A DNA stretch of 64,000 nucleotides, from the NCBI GenBank assembly GCA_937868765.1, contig CALMNL010000004.1, positions 1,624,749 through 1,688,748 of the forward strand, read 5' to 3'. Below are positions 43,961 to 54,050 of the stretch, piece by piece. Position numbers and translations under genes: made by a program. This DNA is from an uncultured Desulfatitalea sp. (GTDB lineage: Bacteria; Desulfobacterota; Desulfobacteria; Desulfobacterales; Desulfosarcinaceae). The notes beneath the pieces were generated by a model, which was given only the letters and a program-made list of their open reading frames with translations, was not told the DNA's origin and made no database searches. The first letter of the stretch is position 1; each line of letters starts with the position of its first letter.

Positions 43961-45436
43961 ATGGCGACGGATGCAATTGCGACCAACCATCGCGCTTTCG
44001 ATTGGAAACGAAACGGATTTCTTCTGCTCGGTCTGGTATTGTTTGCCGTGGTCTATTGGGCGCCGCCCTGGCCGGATGCCGTGGACCCATTGGGCAAGCA
44101 TTTCGCCTTGAGCCGCGAGGCCAAGGGGGCCCTGGCGGTCTTCCTGCTGGCCGGCACCTGGTGGGTCTTCGAAGTGGTGCCCATCGGCATCACCAGCATC
44201 GCCATCGGCGTGCTGCAGGCCTTGTTTCATATTCGGGAGCCGGCGAAGGCCTTCAAGGATTTCATGGACCCCTCGGTGTTGTTCATCTTCGCCTCGGTGA
44301 TGATCGGCCTGGTGTTCACCAAGACCGGCTTGACCAAGCGCCTGGCCTACAAGATGCTGATGGTGGTAGGTGAAAGGACCAGCATGATCGTGCTGGGGAC
44401 CTTCGTGGTCACGGCGGCCCTGACGCACATCATGGCCCACACGGCCGTGGCGGCCACCATCTACCCGCTGCTGATCTCGATCTACGCGCTCTATGGTGAA
44501 GGCGATCGGAAGACCAATTTCGGCAAGACCCTTTTCATCGGCATGGCCTACGTCGCAGGGGCCGGCAGCATCATCACGCTGCTCGGTGCGGCCCGCGGTG
44601 CCGTGGCCTTGGGCTTTTTCAAGGATATCGCCAACAAGGATATCACCTTCTTCCAGCTGACCTACTACATGGCGCCCATCGGGTGGATGATGGTCTTTTT
44701 GCTGTGGGGCTTTTTCATGGTATTTCTCAAACCCGAGAAGAAAACCATTCCCGGGCTGAGAGACAAGGCCCGGCAGCTCAATGCCGATCTGGGGGGGATT
44801 ACCAGCCGGGAGATCCTGGCCGCCGTGATCGTCTTCAGCGCCATCCTGGTGATGTCGTTGCGATCGTTCGTGCCGGCGCTCAAGGCCATCGACAAGACCG
44901 CCATCATCCTGATCTCCACCATCCTCTTTTTCGTCACCAATATTCTGAAGATCGAGGATCTGGAAGAGATTCCCTGGAACATCATCCTGCTTTTCGGCGG
45001 GGCCATGAGCATCGGTTTCTGCCTGTGGGAGACCGGCGCCGCCAACTGGCTGGCGGTCAATTGGCTGATTCTCTTCCAGAAGGCCAACTGGTTCGTCTTC
45101 GTCATGGGCATCGCCTTCTTCGTCATGGTGATGACCAACTTCATCATGAACGTGGCGGCCATTGCCATCTCGCTGCCCGTGGCCCTGGTGATCGCCCCCT
45201 ATCTGGGGGTGGCCGGCGAGGTGATCCTGTTCGCTTCCCTGGTGGCCGCCGGTATGCCCTTCCTGCTGCTGGTGGGGGCTGCACCCAACGCCATCGCTTA
45301 CGACTCCAAACAGTTCACGCCGGGTGAGTTTTTCCTGTACGGTCTTCCGGCCAGCGCCATCCTGCTGGCTGTGGTGGCTTTCGCGGTCTTCATCCTGTGG
45401 CCCATGATGGGCATGCCGGTGACGGTGCCGCATTAA
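43961..45436 (+). CDS. SLC13/DASS-family anion transporter, probable sulfate uptake
   Basis: 491 residues with about 12-13 membrane segments. Family signatures: FEVVPIGITSIAIGVLQ, DPSVLFIFASVMIGLVFTKT, THIMAHTAVAATIYPLL and, in the second half, NFIMNVAAIAISLPVALVI and GAAPNAIAYDSKQF (SNT/SNA-type substrate sites changed to AHTAVA and APNA). DASS proteins move dicarboxylates or sulfate, often with sodium. The position between apr/qmo and sat points to sulfate. Confidence 0.8.
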   Translation: MATDAIATNHRAFDWKRNGFLLLGLVLFAVVYWAPPWPDAVDPLGKHFALSREAKGALAVFLLAGTWWVFEVVPIGITSIAIGVLQALFHIREPAKAFKDFMDPSVLFIFASVMIGLVFTKTGLTKRLAYKMLMVVGERTSMIVLGTFVVTAALTHIMAHTAVAATIYPLLISIYALYGEGDRKTNFGKTLFIGMAYVAGAGSIITLLGAARGAVALGFFKDIANKDITFFQLTYYMAPIGWMMVFLLWGFFMVFLKPEKKTIPGLRDKARQLNADLGGITSREILAAVIVFSAILVMSLRSFVPALKAIDKTAIILISTILFFVTNILKIEDLEEIPWNIILLFGGAMSIGFCLWETGAANWLAVNWLILFQKANWFVFVMGIAFFVMVMTNFIMNVAAIAISLPVALVIAPYLGVAGEVILFASLVAAGMPFLLLVGAAPNAIAYDSKQFTPGEFFLYGLPASAILLAVVAFAVFILWPMMGMPVTVPH

Positions 45437-45446
45437 GGTTGGATGG

Positions 45447-45471
45447 GGTGGGCGGCCCGCGGCCGCCCACC
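45447..45471 (+). other. Stem-loop between transporter and kinase genes
   Basis: GGTGGGCGGCC (45447-45457) and GGCCGCCCACC (45461-45471) make a perfect 11-bp stem with a 3-nt loop and no T tract. It could cause partial termination or mark mRNA processing between the SLC13 gene and the two-component genes. Confidence 0.5.
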
Positions 45472-45580
45472 ACGGCCAGTGTCCAAAGGATGGCGGGAGA
45501 TCGACAGACCGCCGAATTGATGATAAATTGAGGCCAGATGCCCGACAGCGTTCAGCCGGCACAACACGAGGAGCACATCC

Positions 45581-47272
45581 ATGTGGCGAAAATCGGTTCG
45601 CGCTCCCTATTACAAGCATCTGATCCGCAACATGATCTTTACTATCCTGGCGGTGTCGTTCGTCCCGGTGTTTTTCGTGAGTTGGACGATCTACTACGCC
45701 TTCGCCAACGCCTACCATGAAAAAGTCAATGCCCATCTCGTGGCCCTGGTGGAGAACCACAAGCGCCAGATCGATGCGTTTCTGAATGCCCGACTGGCCG
45801 ACATCCTGTTCCTTTCGGAAAATTTCAGTTTTGCCCAGTTGAACGATCCGGAGTTTCTGCAGGCGAAACTGCTCTCCCTGAAAAACAATTATAGCGGTGT
45901 TTTCGTGGACCTGGGGGTGGTGGATGCCGATGGCAACCAGGTGGCCTACGCCGGGCCGTTCAAGTTGAGCCGGGTGCATTATAACAATGCGCCCTGGTTT
46001 CAAGCCGTCATGAAGAACCAGGTGGTGGTCAGCGACGTCTTTCTGGGGTTGCGGGGGTTTCCCCATTTCATCGTGGCCGTCAAACGTTTTGATGGCGACA
46101 AGCCATGGATCATGCGGGCCACCATCGATTTCATCGCCTTCAACAATCTGGTGGAAAACATTCACGTGGGCAAGACCGGGTTTGCGGCCATCGTCAATAA
46201 AAAGGGCGAGCTGCAGACCAAGCCGCGTTTTCAGTTCAACGTGGCCCAAGGGTGCTTCGGGCGGTTTATCGATTGCGATCAGCCCCTCACCCGGGAGATT
46301 TTTTCCGAGGAGCGGCCCGACGAACACGGACAGATGACCATCTATGTCAGCGCCCTGCTCAAAAACAAAGAGTGGTTGCTGGTCTTCCAACAGAAGGTTT
46401 CGGACGCCCTGGCTGATCAGCGCTTTGCCCAGCGGCTCTCCCTGGTCATTTTCGTGATTGGCGGCGCGGGCATCCTGGCCATGGCCCTGCTGCTCTCCAT
46501 TCGCATGGTCAACCGCATCGCCACGTCCGATCAGGAAAAGGAGATGATGAACAAGCAGGTGATCGAAAGCGGCAAGCTGGCCTCCCTGGGCGAGCTGGCC
46601 ACGGGCGTGGCCCATGAAATCAACAACCCGGTCGCCATCATGGTGGAGGAAGCCGGCTGGATCGAAGACATCCTCACCGAAAAGGAGTTCACCGGCAATC
46701 CCCACATGGATGAACTGCACCGCGCCCTGAAACAGATCAACACCCAGGGCAAGCGCTGCAAGGAGATCACCACCAAGTTGCTGAGCTTCGCCCGGGGCAG
46801 CGGTTCGACCATCGGCATGGTGCAGCTCAACGAGATCATCGAGGAGGTGATCACGCTTTCGTCCCAGCGGGCCAAGTACGCCAATATCGAGCTGCACAGC
46901 AGCTTGAATCCGGATCTGCCCGAAATCAAGGCATCGGAAACCGAAATGCACCAGGTGCTCTTGAACCTGGTCAACAATGCCATCTATGCCATGGAGAAAA
47001 CCGGCGGGTTGATCGATTTCAAAACCTACCCGCGCGAAGACAAGGTGGTGGTGGAGGTGAGCGATACCGGCCCGGGGATCCCCGAAGCGGTCATCGGCCG
47101 TATCTTCGACCCGTTTTTTACGACCAAACCGGTGGGGCAGGGAACCGGTCTGGGCCTGTCCATCTGCTACGGCATCATTCGCAAGATGGACGGCGATATC
47201 CAAGTCAAAAGCATTGTGGGCAAGGGGACGACTTTTCTGATTACGCTTCCCGCGCGCAATGCCTCAATATAG
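45581..47272 (+). CDS. Membrane sensor histidine kinase with extracytoplasmic Cache-like domain
   Basis: 563 residues. TM1 at about 16-38, a periplasmic sensor region of about 250 residues with Cache features ([36 protein letters not shown]), TM2 at about 288-310, a HisKA motif [20 protein letters not shown] with His345, and an HATPase domain with [18 protein letters not shown] and [11 protein letters not shown]. It likely senses a small ligand, perhaps the anion carried by the SLC13 protein, and phosphorylates the two receivers encoded next. Confidence 0.9.
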   Translation: MWRKSVRAPYYKHLIRNMIFTILAVSFVPVFFVSWTIYYAFANAYHEKVNAHLVALVENHKRQIDAFLNARLADILFLSENFSFAQLNDPEFLQAKLLSLKNNYSGVFVDLGVVDADGNQVAYAGPFKLSRVHYNNAPWFQAVMKNQVVVSDVFLGLRGFPHFIVAVKRFDGDKPWIMRATIDFIAFNNLVENIHVGKTGFAAIVNKKGELQTKPRFQFNVAQGCFGRFIDCDQPLTREIFSEERPDEHGQMTIYVSALLKNKEWLLVFQQKVSDALADQRFAQRLSLVIFVIGGAGILAMALLLSIRMVNRIATSDQEKEMMNKQVIESGKLASLGELATGVAHEINNPVAIMVEEAGWIEDILTEKEFTGNPHMDELHRALKQINTQGKRCKEITTKLLSFARGSGSTIGMVQLNEIIEEVITLSSQRAKYANIELHSSLNPDLPEIKASETEMHQVLLNLVNNAIYAMEKTGGLIDFKTYPREDKVVVEVSDTGPGIPEAVIGRIFDPFFTTKPVGQGTGLGLSICYGIIRKMDGDIQVKSIVGKGTTFLITLPARNASI

Positions 47273-47298
47273 ACATTCAAACGCCAAGGAGAAGTTAT

Positions 47299-47730
47299 AT
47301 GACGATCGCGAACATTATGCTGGTAGACGACGAGGTTCCCTTTGTCGAGGCCATGACCCGGCGCCTGACCAAAAGGGATTTGGAGATTCATGCCGCTTAC
47401 AGCGGAGAAGAAGCCCTGCAGAAGCTGGCCAAGACATCTTCCGTTGAGGTTGTCATCCTGGACATCAAGATGCCCGGCATGGATGGGATCGAGGCCCTCA
47501 AGCAGATCAAGAGCCGTTTCCCGCTGGTGGAAGTGATCATGCTCACCGGGCACGCCACGGTGGAGACCGGCATCGAGGGCATGAAGCAGGGCGCTTTCGA
47601 CTATTTGATGAAACCCTGCGACATCAATGACCTGGTGGCCAAGGTGGAACAGGCCGCCCGCAAAAAACGCCAACACGAAGAAAAGATCATCCAGGCCCGC
47701 GTCAAGGAGATCACCAGCCGGCGCGAGTAA
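47299..47730 (+). CDS. Single-domain response regulator
   Basis: 143 residues. Intact receiver: MLVDDE, Asp55 in VVILDIKMPGMDG, Thr in IMLTGHAT and Lys in YLMKPCD; the C-terminal 20 residues form a charged helix rather than an output domain. It starts 27 bp after the kinase gene. Confidence 0.9.
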   Translation: MTIANIMLVDDEVPFVEAMTRRLTKRDLEIHAAYSGEEALQKLAKTSSVEVVILDIKMPGMDGIEALKQIKSRFPLVEVIMLTGHATVETGIEGMKQGAFDYLMKPCDINDLVAKVEQAARKKRQHEEKIIQARVKEITSRRE

Positions 47731-47743
47731 GAAGGAGCGGCCC

Positions 47744-48136
47744 ATGAGCGATCCAGTCGATACCAGCCCGCTTGTCCGTATGTTGCTGATCGACGACGAG
47801 AAGGGCTTCGTCGCCACCCTGGCCAAGCGTCTGGCCCGGCGCAATATAGAGGCCATTCAGGCTTACAGCGGCCGCGAAGGCATCCAGGCCCTGCGCCGGC
47901 AGGACTTCGACGTGGTGGTGCTCGATCTGAAGATGGAAGACATGGATGGTCTGGAGGTGCTCAAAATCATCAAGATCATGGCGCCCGATCTGCCGGTGAT
48001 CATGCTTTCGGGCCATGCCTCGGATGAGGCGGCGCATACCGGGATCAAGGCCGGGGCCTTCGATTACCTGACCAAACCATACGATTTGAATGAACTGCTT
48101 GATAAAATAAACGCGGCGATGGGGAAGAAGAAGTAG
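47744..48136 (+). CDS. Single-domain response regulator
   Basis: 130 residues. LLIDDE, Asp61 in VVVLDLKMEDMDG, Ser in IMLSGHAS and Lys in YLTKPYD. No output domain. It follows the first receiver after 13 bp. Two receivers behind one kinase, plus the degenerate one at 42.9 kb, suggest a small phosphorelay whose output is the sigma-54 activator or another partner. Confidence 0.9.
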   Translation: MSDPVDTSPLVRMLLIDDEKGFVATLAKRLARRNIEAIQAYSGREGIQALRRQDFDVVVLDLKMEDMDGLEVLKIIKIMAPDLPVIMLSGHASDEAAHTGIKAGAFDYLTKPYDLNELLDKINAAMGKKK

Positions 48137-48207
48137 AAAGGGGAAGGCAGAGACGGTTTCAGGTTTTAAGGGTTAGGTTTCAGGCAGTGGAATTCTATCT
48201 TTAGGAC

Positions 48208-48246
48208 AAAAAAACGGAGGGGGGCGATGGCCCTCCTCCGTTTTTT
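48208..48246. terminator. Bidirectional terminator between response regulator and sat
   Basis: A7 (48208-48214), stem CGGAGG-GGG with CCC-T-CCTCCG (48215-48223 with 48231-48240, one bulged T), then T6 (48241-48246). It serves both convergent transcripts. Confidence 0.88.
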
Positions 48247-48271
48247 AGTAAAGCCGTTCTGCCGGTGGCGA

Positions 48272-49546
48272 TTATTCGCCGGTGGCGGCTTTGTGGGTCT
48301 TGATCTTGACCTTCTCGGTCAGGCCTTCGTAGTACTGGCGCAGGATGGCGACGACTTCGTCACGGCCGAAGTGATCGGGCATCTTGCCGCCTTCGCTGAG
48401 GATCTTGCGCAGCATGGTGCCGGAGAGCAGTACGCGGTCCTCTTTGCCGTGCGGGCAGGTGCGCAGCGAGGCCATGCCGTCGCACTTGTAGCAGTAGAAG
48501 GTCCAGTCGATCTTCAGCGGGCTGCAGAGCAGGGCCTTGCCGGGCTCGGTGGGCTTGGGAATCTTGTCGAAGATGGTCTGGGCTTCGAACATGCCATAGA
48601 AGTCGCCGACGCCGGCATGGTCGCGGCCGATGATCATGCGCGAGCAGCCGTAGTTCTGGCGGAAGGTGGCATGCAGCAAGCCTTCGCGGGGGCCGGCGTA
48701 GCGCATATCCAGCGGATAGCCGCCCTGCACGACGTTCTTTTCCACGAAGTAATGTTTCACCAGGGCGTCGATGCATTTTACGCGCACTTCGGCGGGAATG
48801 TCGCCGGGCTTCAGGTTGCCCACCAGGCTGTGGATGTACACGCCGTCGCACACTTCCACGGCGATCTTGCACAGGTACTCATGGGAGCGGTGCATGGGGT
48901 TGCGCAGCTGCAATGCCGCGATTTCGCTCCAGCCGCGATCTTCGAAAATCTTGCGGGATTCGGCCGGGCGATGATAAACGCCGGCGTACTTCTTGGGATA
49001 CTCGCCTTCGCTGAGCACTTTCACGGTGCCGGCCAGGTTGACGGGGCCCTGTTTCATGACCATCTGCACGCCGGGGTGGTCGTCTTTGGCGATCTTCCAG
49101 AAGTCATCGGCGGTCTTGGTGCCTTCGCCCATGAAGATCTTCTCACACTCGTATTTCTTGTCGGCGTCGGTCATGTCCCATTTTTCGGTGACCTTCATGG
49201 TGGCCATGATTTCGTTGCCCTCGGGGTCGAACAGGGCGATTTCGTCACCGGCCTTCACGGCGTCGGCTTCGGCTTTGGTGACGTCCAGGGTCACCGGCAC
49301 GGGCCAGAAGGTGCCGTCGGCCAGCAGGAACTTGTCGCAGACGCTCTTCCAGTCGGCTTTGGTCATGAAGCCGGTCAGGGGGCTGAAGCCGCCGATGCCG
49401 ATCATGATCAGGTCGCCTTTGACGCGCGGGGAGATGGTCACCTTCTTCAGGCCGGCCGCCTTTTTCTTTTCGGCTTCCAGGGCTGCGCCTTCCAACAGGC
49501 AAACGGTCAAACCTTTGCCGCCATGAGGGGGAATCAATTTTGCCAT
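48272..49546 (-). CDS. sat: Dissimilatory ATP sulfurylase
   Basis: 424 residues. Active-site motifs [15 protein letters not shown] (nucleotide-binding HxxH), [14 protein letters not shown], and the zinc-binding [17 protein letters not shown] typical of the dissimilatory enzyme. It activates sulfate with ATP to APS, the substrate of AprAB. ATG 49546 has GAAAGGAGAGC. Transcribed toward the sulfate-respiration genes on the opposite strand. Confidence 0.97.
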   Translation of the reverse strand: MAKLIPPHGGKGLTVCLLEGAALEAEKKKAAGLKKVTISPRVKGDLIMIGIGGFSPLTGFMTKADWKSVCDKFLLADGTFWPVPVTLDVTKAEADAVKAGDEIALFDPEGNEIMATMKVTEKWDMTDADKKYECEKIFMGEGTKTADDFWKIAKDDHPGVQMVMKQGPVNLAGTVKVLSEGEYPKKYAGVYHRPAESRKIFEDRGWSEIAALQLRNPMHRSHEYLCKIAVEVCDGVYIHSLVGNLKPGDIPAEVRVKCIDALVKHYFVEKNVVQGGYPLDMRYAGPREGLLHATFRQNYGCSRMIIGRDHAGVGDFYGMFEAQTIFDKIPKPTEPGKALLCSPLKIDWTFYCYKCDGMASLRTCPHGKEDRVLLSGTMLRKILSEGGKMPDHFGRDEVVAILRQYYEGLTEKVKIKTHKAATGE

Positions 49547-49639
49547 CAGTTGCTCTCCTTTCGGGTTTATATTTATATCGAATTCAGTAGGCTAAACCGC
49601 CTCGGGTCATGCGTGCGTATTTTTCGAGCGAAAGGCGTA

Positions 49640-49668
49640 TACCTATAAAGGAACCGGATGTTTGTCAA
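49640..49668 (-). promoter_or_regulatory. Candidate sat promoter
   Basis: Minus strand TTGACA (49668-49663), a 17-bp spacer and TAGGTA (49645-49640), giving a leader of about 90 nt before sat. Confidence 0.5.
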
Positions 49669-49745
49669 GCCGAATCCGGGCGGCCGCGTGGGCAGGCAGA
49701 CGCCGGCCCCCGGGGGCATGTCTGGTGCCGACCGGAGACGAGGGC

Positions 49746-51674
49746 TCAAGGCGCGCCCGCGATGGTGTCGATAAAGCAGCTGCCGCCGCTGTCGGGGGGA
49801 TTGTACGGCGTCGGTTCAAAGGGCTCTTCATCCGTTAGCTTGTAGACGCTGGCGCCGGCCAGCCCCTCAGCCAGGAAGGCGTATTCATTGACCGAGAATA
49901 CCTTGAGCGCGGTGCCGTTGGTGCCGGTCGCCCATGCGGTCACGGGTGTGGGGCTGGCGGGGGTCGAGACATCCAGCGTCACCAGGCCGTTCGCGCCGTC
50001 GGCCACACGGAGGTAGCCGCCCGACAGGCTGACCCCCATGGCGGTGCCGCCGGTGTCGTAGCTGCCCGCGTTGGCCGGGGAGGCCGGGTGGGAAATGTTG
50101 ATGATCCGAACGCCGTCGGACCCATCGGCGACATAGGCGTAATCACCGGAAATCACAAGATCATAAGCCGTGCCCGCGGTGTCGAGGAATCCGATCCGGG
50201 TGGGGTTGCCCTTGTCGGCGACATCGATGATCTGCAGGCCGCTGTCGCCGTCGGCGACGTAGGCGACGTCGGCCGAGACAAATACCGCGCAGGCCGTTCC
50301 GTCGGTGTCATAGGCGCCGGCCGACTGGGGATTGTTTTTGGCCGCTACATTGATGATGCGCAGCCCGTCGGCGCCATCGGCCACGTAGGCATAGTCGCCG
50401 GAAACAAAGACATCCCGGGCCGTGTCCGGCGTATCCAGGGCGCCGACAATGGCCGGAGCGGTTTTGTCGGCCACATCGACGATCTGCAGACCGCTGGTGC
50501 CGTCGGCCACATAGGCGTAGTCGCCGGCAACGAAGACGGCGCTGGCCTGACCCGGCGTGGCGACGAACCCTTTATAGACGAAATTGCCCAGATTGAACGC
50601 ATCCAGGATGCGCAGCCCTTCCGTCCCGTCGCCTGCGCCGGCGGTGCCGTCCACGATATACAAGTAGTAATCTTCATCCACAAAGAGATCTGCCGCATCC
50701 GCCGGCGGATCGTACTGCGCGGTGCTGGACCCGAGTTTCTGCAGCCCCTGGGAAAAGTCACAGACCCACAGATCGCCGCCGCTGGCCGTCACCGCGTAGG
50801 CCCCGCCGGTGCCGGCCAGGGTCTGCACCAGCGTGGGGTCGGCCGGATCGGCGACATTTACTTCCCCCACGCCATGGTTGGCGTCGGCCACGTAGGCCGT
50901 GCCGCCGGTCACGAAAATCCCGAGGAAATTGACGCCTGCGGGCGCCAATGTGCCCAGGACATCCGGATTGGTTCGATCGGTGATATCCACGATGGTCATT
51001 CCGCCGGCCGAAGCGGTGACATAGGCGTGGTTACCGGAAACCGAAACATCCCAGGCGCCGGGGATGGTGGTGACGCTCCGCCAGACAGGGGCCTGGGGAA
51101 CGGAAACGTCGATGAGGTGCAGCCCGCTGACCTGGTCGGCCACGGCAGCCACTGTGCCGGAGACGAAGAGGTTGATCGAATAGACCAGCAGGCCCGGCAG
51201 GGTGATGGCGGCGGCTTCGGAGGGAGCGGCCGGGCTGCTCACATCGACCACCATGAAACGGTTGAGGCCGACGGTGTAGGCATATTGCCCCGCGACAAAG
51301 ACGCTCTCGATGCCCCTGCCGTCCGACGGTGTAAAGGGGTTGGCGAACACCGCCGGCGCGGCTGGATTGGAGACATCGACGATTTGCAATCCATTGGTGC
51401 CCATGGCGGCATAGACACGCTCGGCCGCATAGAAGATGCCCAGAATTTCACCGCCCATCTCCTTGCTGCCGACAAATGCCAGATTGCTGTCCAGAATGGT
51501 GAGCATGTTGCCGCGGGCGAGAAATACATGCCCTGCCGCCGCATCCACGGCCACCGCGCGGGCCGCGGCCTGGGGCCAACGGTCGCCGGATTGAATCTCG
51601 GGCGCGGCCTGAACGATGGCATGTCCCAGCAAGGTGAGGAGCACCGCCGCGATCAGGCATGCAGAATTTCTCAT
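49746..51674 (-). CDS. Secreted LVIVD-repeat beta-propeller protein
   Basis: 642 residues from ATG 51674 behind AAAGGAGATG. Signal peptide (about 1-23). The body consists of roughly eleven to twelve LVIVD repeats of about 42-46 residues, best seen as VFVAGDYAYVADGTSGLQIV and VFVSGDYAYVADGADGLRII. The C-terminus is GGSCFIDTIAGAP, close to the CFIATAA-type motif that precedes C-terminal sorting segments in deltaproteobacterial exported proteins, but the hydrophobic tail is missing. Probably a cell-surface or secreted protein; function unknown. Confidence 0.85.
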   Translation of the reverse strand: MRNSACLIAAVLLTLLGHAIVQAAPEIQSGDRWPQAAARAVAVDAAAGHVFLARGNMLTILDSNLAFVGSKEMGGEILGIFYAAERVYAAMGTNGLQIVDVSNPAAPAVFANPFTPSDGRGIESVFVAGQYAYTVGLNRFMVVDVSSPAAPSEAAAITLPGLLVYSINLFVSGTVAAVADQVSGLHLIDVSVPQAPVWRSVTTIPGAWDVSVSGNHAYVTASAGGMTIVDITDRTNPDVLGTLAPAGVNFLGIFVTGGTAYVADANHGVGEVNVADPADPTLVQTLAGTGGAYAVTASGGDLWVCDFSQGLQKLGSSTAQYDPPADAADLFVDEDYYLYIVDGTAGAGDGTEGLRILDAFNLGNFVYKGFVATPGQASAVFVAGDYAYVADGTSGLQIVDVADKTAPAIVGALDTPDTARDVFVSGDYAYVADGADGLRIINVAAKNNPQSAGAYDTDGTACAVFVSADVAYVADGDSGLQIIDVADKGNPTRIGFLDTAGTAYDLVISGDYAYVADGSDGVRIINISHPASPANAGSYDTGGTAMGVSLSGGYLRVADGANGLVTLDVSTPASPTPVTAWATGTNGTALKVFSVNEYAFLAEGLAGASVYKLTDEEPFEPTPYNPPDSGGSCFIDTIAGAP

Positions 51675-52024
51675 GATGCATCTCCTTTTGAAGAAGGTGA
51701 AGCGAATCGTATCCATCGGGGGGCATGCCGCGCTCGGCGCAGACGGCGCGTCAACACGCGCGTTGCATCGATGCTGGCAAATAGACGGGCCGCCCCCGGG
51801 CGTTTTACTGCCAGGCGCGTTTCAACCCGCTCGAATTGTAAGGGCACCGGCGCAATTTAGCCGATATGCAGCGCGATGTCCATGGCTAAATGTCACAAAA
51901 ATCTTGTCTGTAACGGCCATCTCGTGTAATAGATTCAGCCAGCACCAGGTGGCATTGCGCCGCAGGGTGCCGATATCTGCATCGCCCCTTTGCTTGACGA
52001 AAATCATTGTTGCGGAAGGCCTGA
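51675..52024. other. Divergent spacer without a gene
   Basis: 350 bp between the LVIVD protein and the TRAP genes. It must contain both promoters, but I see no box pair strong enough to name, and no terminator or repeat. Confidence 0.4.
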
Positions 52025-52972
52025 ATGAGCATGCACATGCGCCGCTCCCCATGGCCGGTGCTGGCGCTGGCCGTGATCACCATCGCAACGGTTGCCTGTT
52101 CGCCGCGCCGCGTGATGATCAACCAGGTCGGCCGCATCATCGATGCGGGCCAGCCGGCCTACGAGCAGGAAACCGATCTTTATCTGCTCTCCCACGCCTT
52201 TCCCTCCCACGTGAAACTGCTGGAAGGTCTCAGCGTCAGCGACCCCCGGAACACCGAACTGCTCGTGCTGATCGCGCGGCTGTACGCGGGGTACGCCTTT
52301 GCCGTCCTGGAAACGGAGAGCGAGGCGCTGCGCTATGGCCAGCCCCCGGTGATCGGCCTCGGCCTTACCAGGGAAAACCTTGAAAAAGAGGTATCGCATT
52401 GCTTCCAGACCGGCGCCGCGTTCGCGCTCAAGGCGTTGGCCTGCAAATACCCCGACATCCGCGACCACCTCGGCCAGGCCGGCAGCGCAGTGGCCTATTT
52501 CGATACGCTGGCGCCGGCGGACGTGCCGGCGCTGTTCTGGTATGGATTCAACCTGGCCGGTTTTGTCCTTCACAATCTTCAATCGGTCAGCGCGATGTCC
52601 CGGGCCTACCAGGTGGAAAGCGCGATGCGCCGCGTGATCGCCCTGGACCCGACCTACTATTATGCCAGTGCCCATCTGGTCCTGCTGGCCTACTATGCCG
52701 CCCGCCCGCCCATGATGGGCGGCAATCCCGAGTTGGCCCGGCAGCATTACAACCAGCATCGGCTGTTGATCCCGCAGCCCATGCGATTGCGCGAACTCTA
52801 TTGGGCGCGCTATCATCTCGTGCAGCAACAGGAGCGGACGGCGTTTACCAGGGCGCTGACCGAGCTGTCGGCCGAAGTGTCGCCCGAATCCCGTTTCCCG
52901 TTGTTGGACAGCGTGGCCGCCAAGCGGGCCGCCGTGTATCTGAATGCCGCCGATCATTTTTTCGATGATTGA
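52025..52972 (+). CDS. tatT: TatT-family TRAP-associated lipoprotein
   Basis: 315 residues. Lipobox TVAC at about residues 22-25, then a helical repeat body (SHAFPSHVKLLEGLSVSDPR, LLVLIARLYAGYAFA, QTGAAFALKALACKYPD). This matches TatT, a trimeric tetratricopeptide-like lipoprotein that binds the TRAP periplasmic subunit TatP/DctP. The DctP, DctQ and DctM genes follow in order. ATG 52025 has GGAAGG. Confidence 0.85.
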   Translation: MSMHMRRSPWPVLALAVITIATVACSPRRVMINQVGRIIDAGQPAYEQETDLYLLSHAFPSHVKLLEGLSVSDPRNTELLVLIARLYAGYAFAVLETESEALRYGQPPVIGLGLTRENLEKEVSHCFQTGAAFALKALACKYPDIRDHLGQAGSAVAYFDTLAPADVPALFWYGFNLAGFVLHNLQSVSAMSRAYQVESAMRRVIALDPTYYYASAHLVLLAYYAARPPMMGGNPELARQHYNQHRLLIPQPMRLRELYWARYHLVQQQERTAFTRALTELSAEVSPESRFPLLDSVAAKRAAVYLNAADHFFDD

Positions 52973-53002
52973 CCTGAAATTCGAAGCTGAAGGGGGAACG
53001 AC

Positions 53003-54046
53003 ATGAGATTGCCATCCGGTGCGGTCCGGTTCATCGGCTGTTTATGCGTGTGTTTCGGACTGATCGCCGCGACCGCGACCCTTCCGGCCGCCAAAACCAC
53101 GATCAAGGTGGCCGTGGTCACCCCCGAAGGCAGCGCCTGGGTCCAGGTGCTCGAAGAGATGGTGGCGGAGGTCCGGGCGCAGACCCAGGGCGAATTGGAC
53201 TTCATCATCTATGCCGGCGGGGTCAGCGGCGATGAGGCCGACGTCCTGCGCAAAATGCAGGCCAACCGCATCCAGGCGGCCGGCCTTTCCGGCGTCGGCC
53301 TGGGGATCATCCTGCCGGAAATCCGGGTGCTCGAATCGCCGCTGCTGTTCAGCGGGGACGAGGCCATCGACACCGTTCGCGAGCAGATGTTCGACACGTT
53401 CGCCGCCGCATTTGAAAAGAAAGGCTTCGTCCTGCTGGGATTTACCGAAGGCGGCTGGGTGTATCTGTTCTCCGCGCGGGACCTCTCGCGAATGGATCAG
53501 ATTCAATCCTGCAAAATGTGGGTCTGGCAAGGGGACCGCATCGCCGAACTGTTCCTGGAGACGTGCGGCGTCCGCACCACCCCGCTGCATGTCGCCGATG
53601 TCAACACCGGTCTGGAAACCGGCATGATCGACAGCTTCTACGCGCCCCCGCTGGCGGCCGTGGCCTTTCAATGGTATGTGCGCGTGCACTATATGCTCGA
53701 TCTTCCCGTTACCAACGCCACGGCGGCGTTTCTCATGAACAAGAGAACCATGGCAGGTCTGCCGGCCGACCACCAGAAAATACTCCAGGCGACGGCGCGC
53801 AAGTACTGCCGGAAGCTGGTGGCGCTGACCCGTCGCGACAACCGCGAAGCGCTGGGGGTCCTGCAGGCCCAGGGCATTCAGCTGGTGACGCCCACGGCGC
53901 AGCTGACGGCGGAGATTCAAAACTACGCCCGCAAGAGCTATGCGAAATGCATTCCCGATATCTATCCCCAAAGCCTCTTCGACCAGGTGGCGGGCATGGC
54001 GATGAAAGCGGGCGCCCCGGCCGATAAGCAGCGCCCCTCAAATTGA
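53003..54046 (+). CDS. dctP: TRAP transporter periplasmic binding protein (DctP family)
   Basis: 347 residues. Signal peptide (cleavage near TLPAAK), then IKVAVVTPEGSAWVQVLEEM, IQAAGLSGVGLGIILPEIRV, and WVWQGDRIAELFLETCGVRT with the usual substrate Arg region changed. It delivers a carboxylate-like solute to DctQM. The presence of TatT places it in the TatP subgroup, some of which bind lipophilic ligands. Confidence 0.88.
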   Translation: MRLPSGAVRFIGCLCVCFGLIAATATLPAAKTTIKVAVVTPEGSAWVQVLEEMVAEVRAQTQGELDFIIYAGGVSGDEADVLRKMQANRIQAAGLSGVGLGIILPEIRVLESPLLFSGDEAIDTVREQMFDTFAAAFEKKGFVLLGFTEGGWVYLFSARDLSRMDQIQSCKMWVWQGDRIAELFLETCGVRTTPLHVADVNTGLETGMIDSFYAPPLAAVAFQWYVRVHYMLDLPVTNATAAFLMNKRTMAGLPADHQKILQATARKYCRKLVALTRRDNREALGVLQAQGIQLVTPTAQLTAEIQNYARKSYAKCIPDIYPQSLFDQVAGMAMKAGAPADKQRPSN

Positions 54047-54050
54047 TGGG

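Noticed and set aside
43934-47203. Minus-strand open frame of 1089 codons
   Set aside because: Antisense to the SLC13 and sensor-kinase genes, which have clear motifs and ribosome sites; His/Gln/Asp-rich shadow composition.
50088-51860. Plus-strand open frame of 590 codons with internal repeats
   Set aside because: The repeats mirror the LVIVD repeats of the minus-strand gene.
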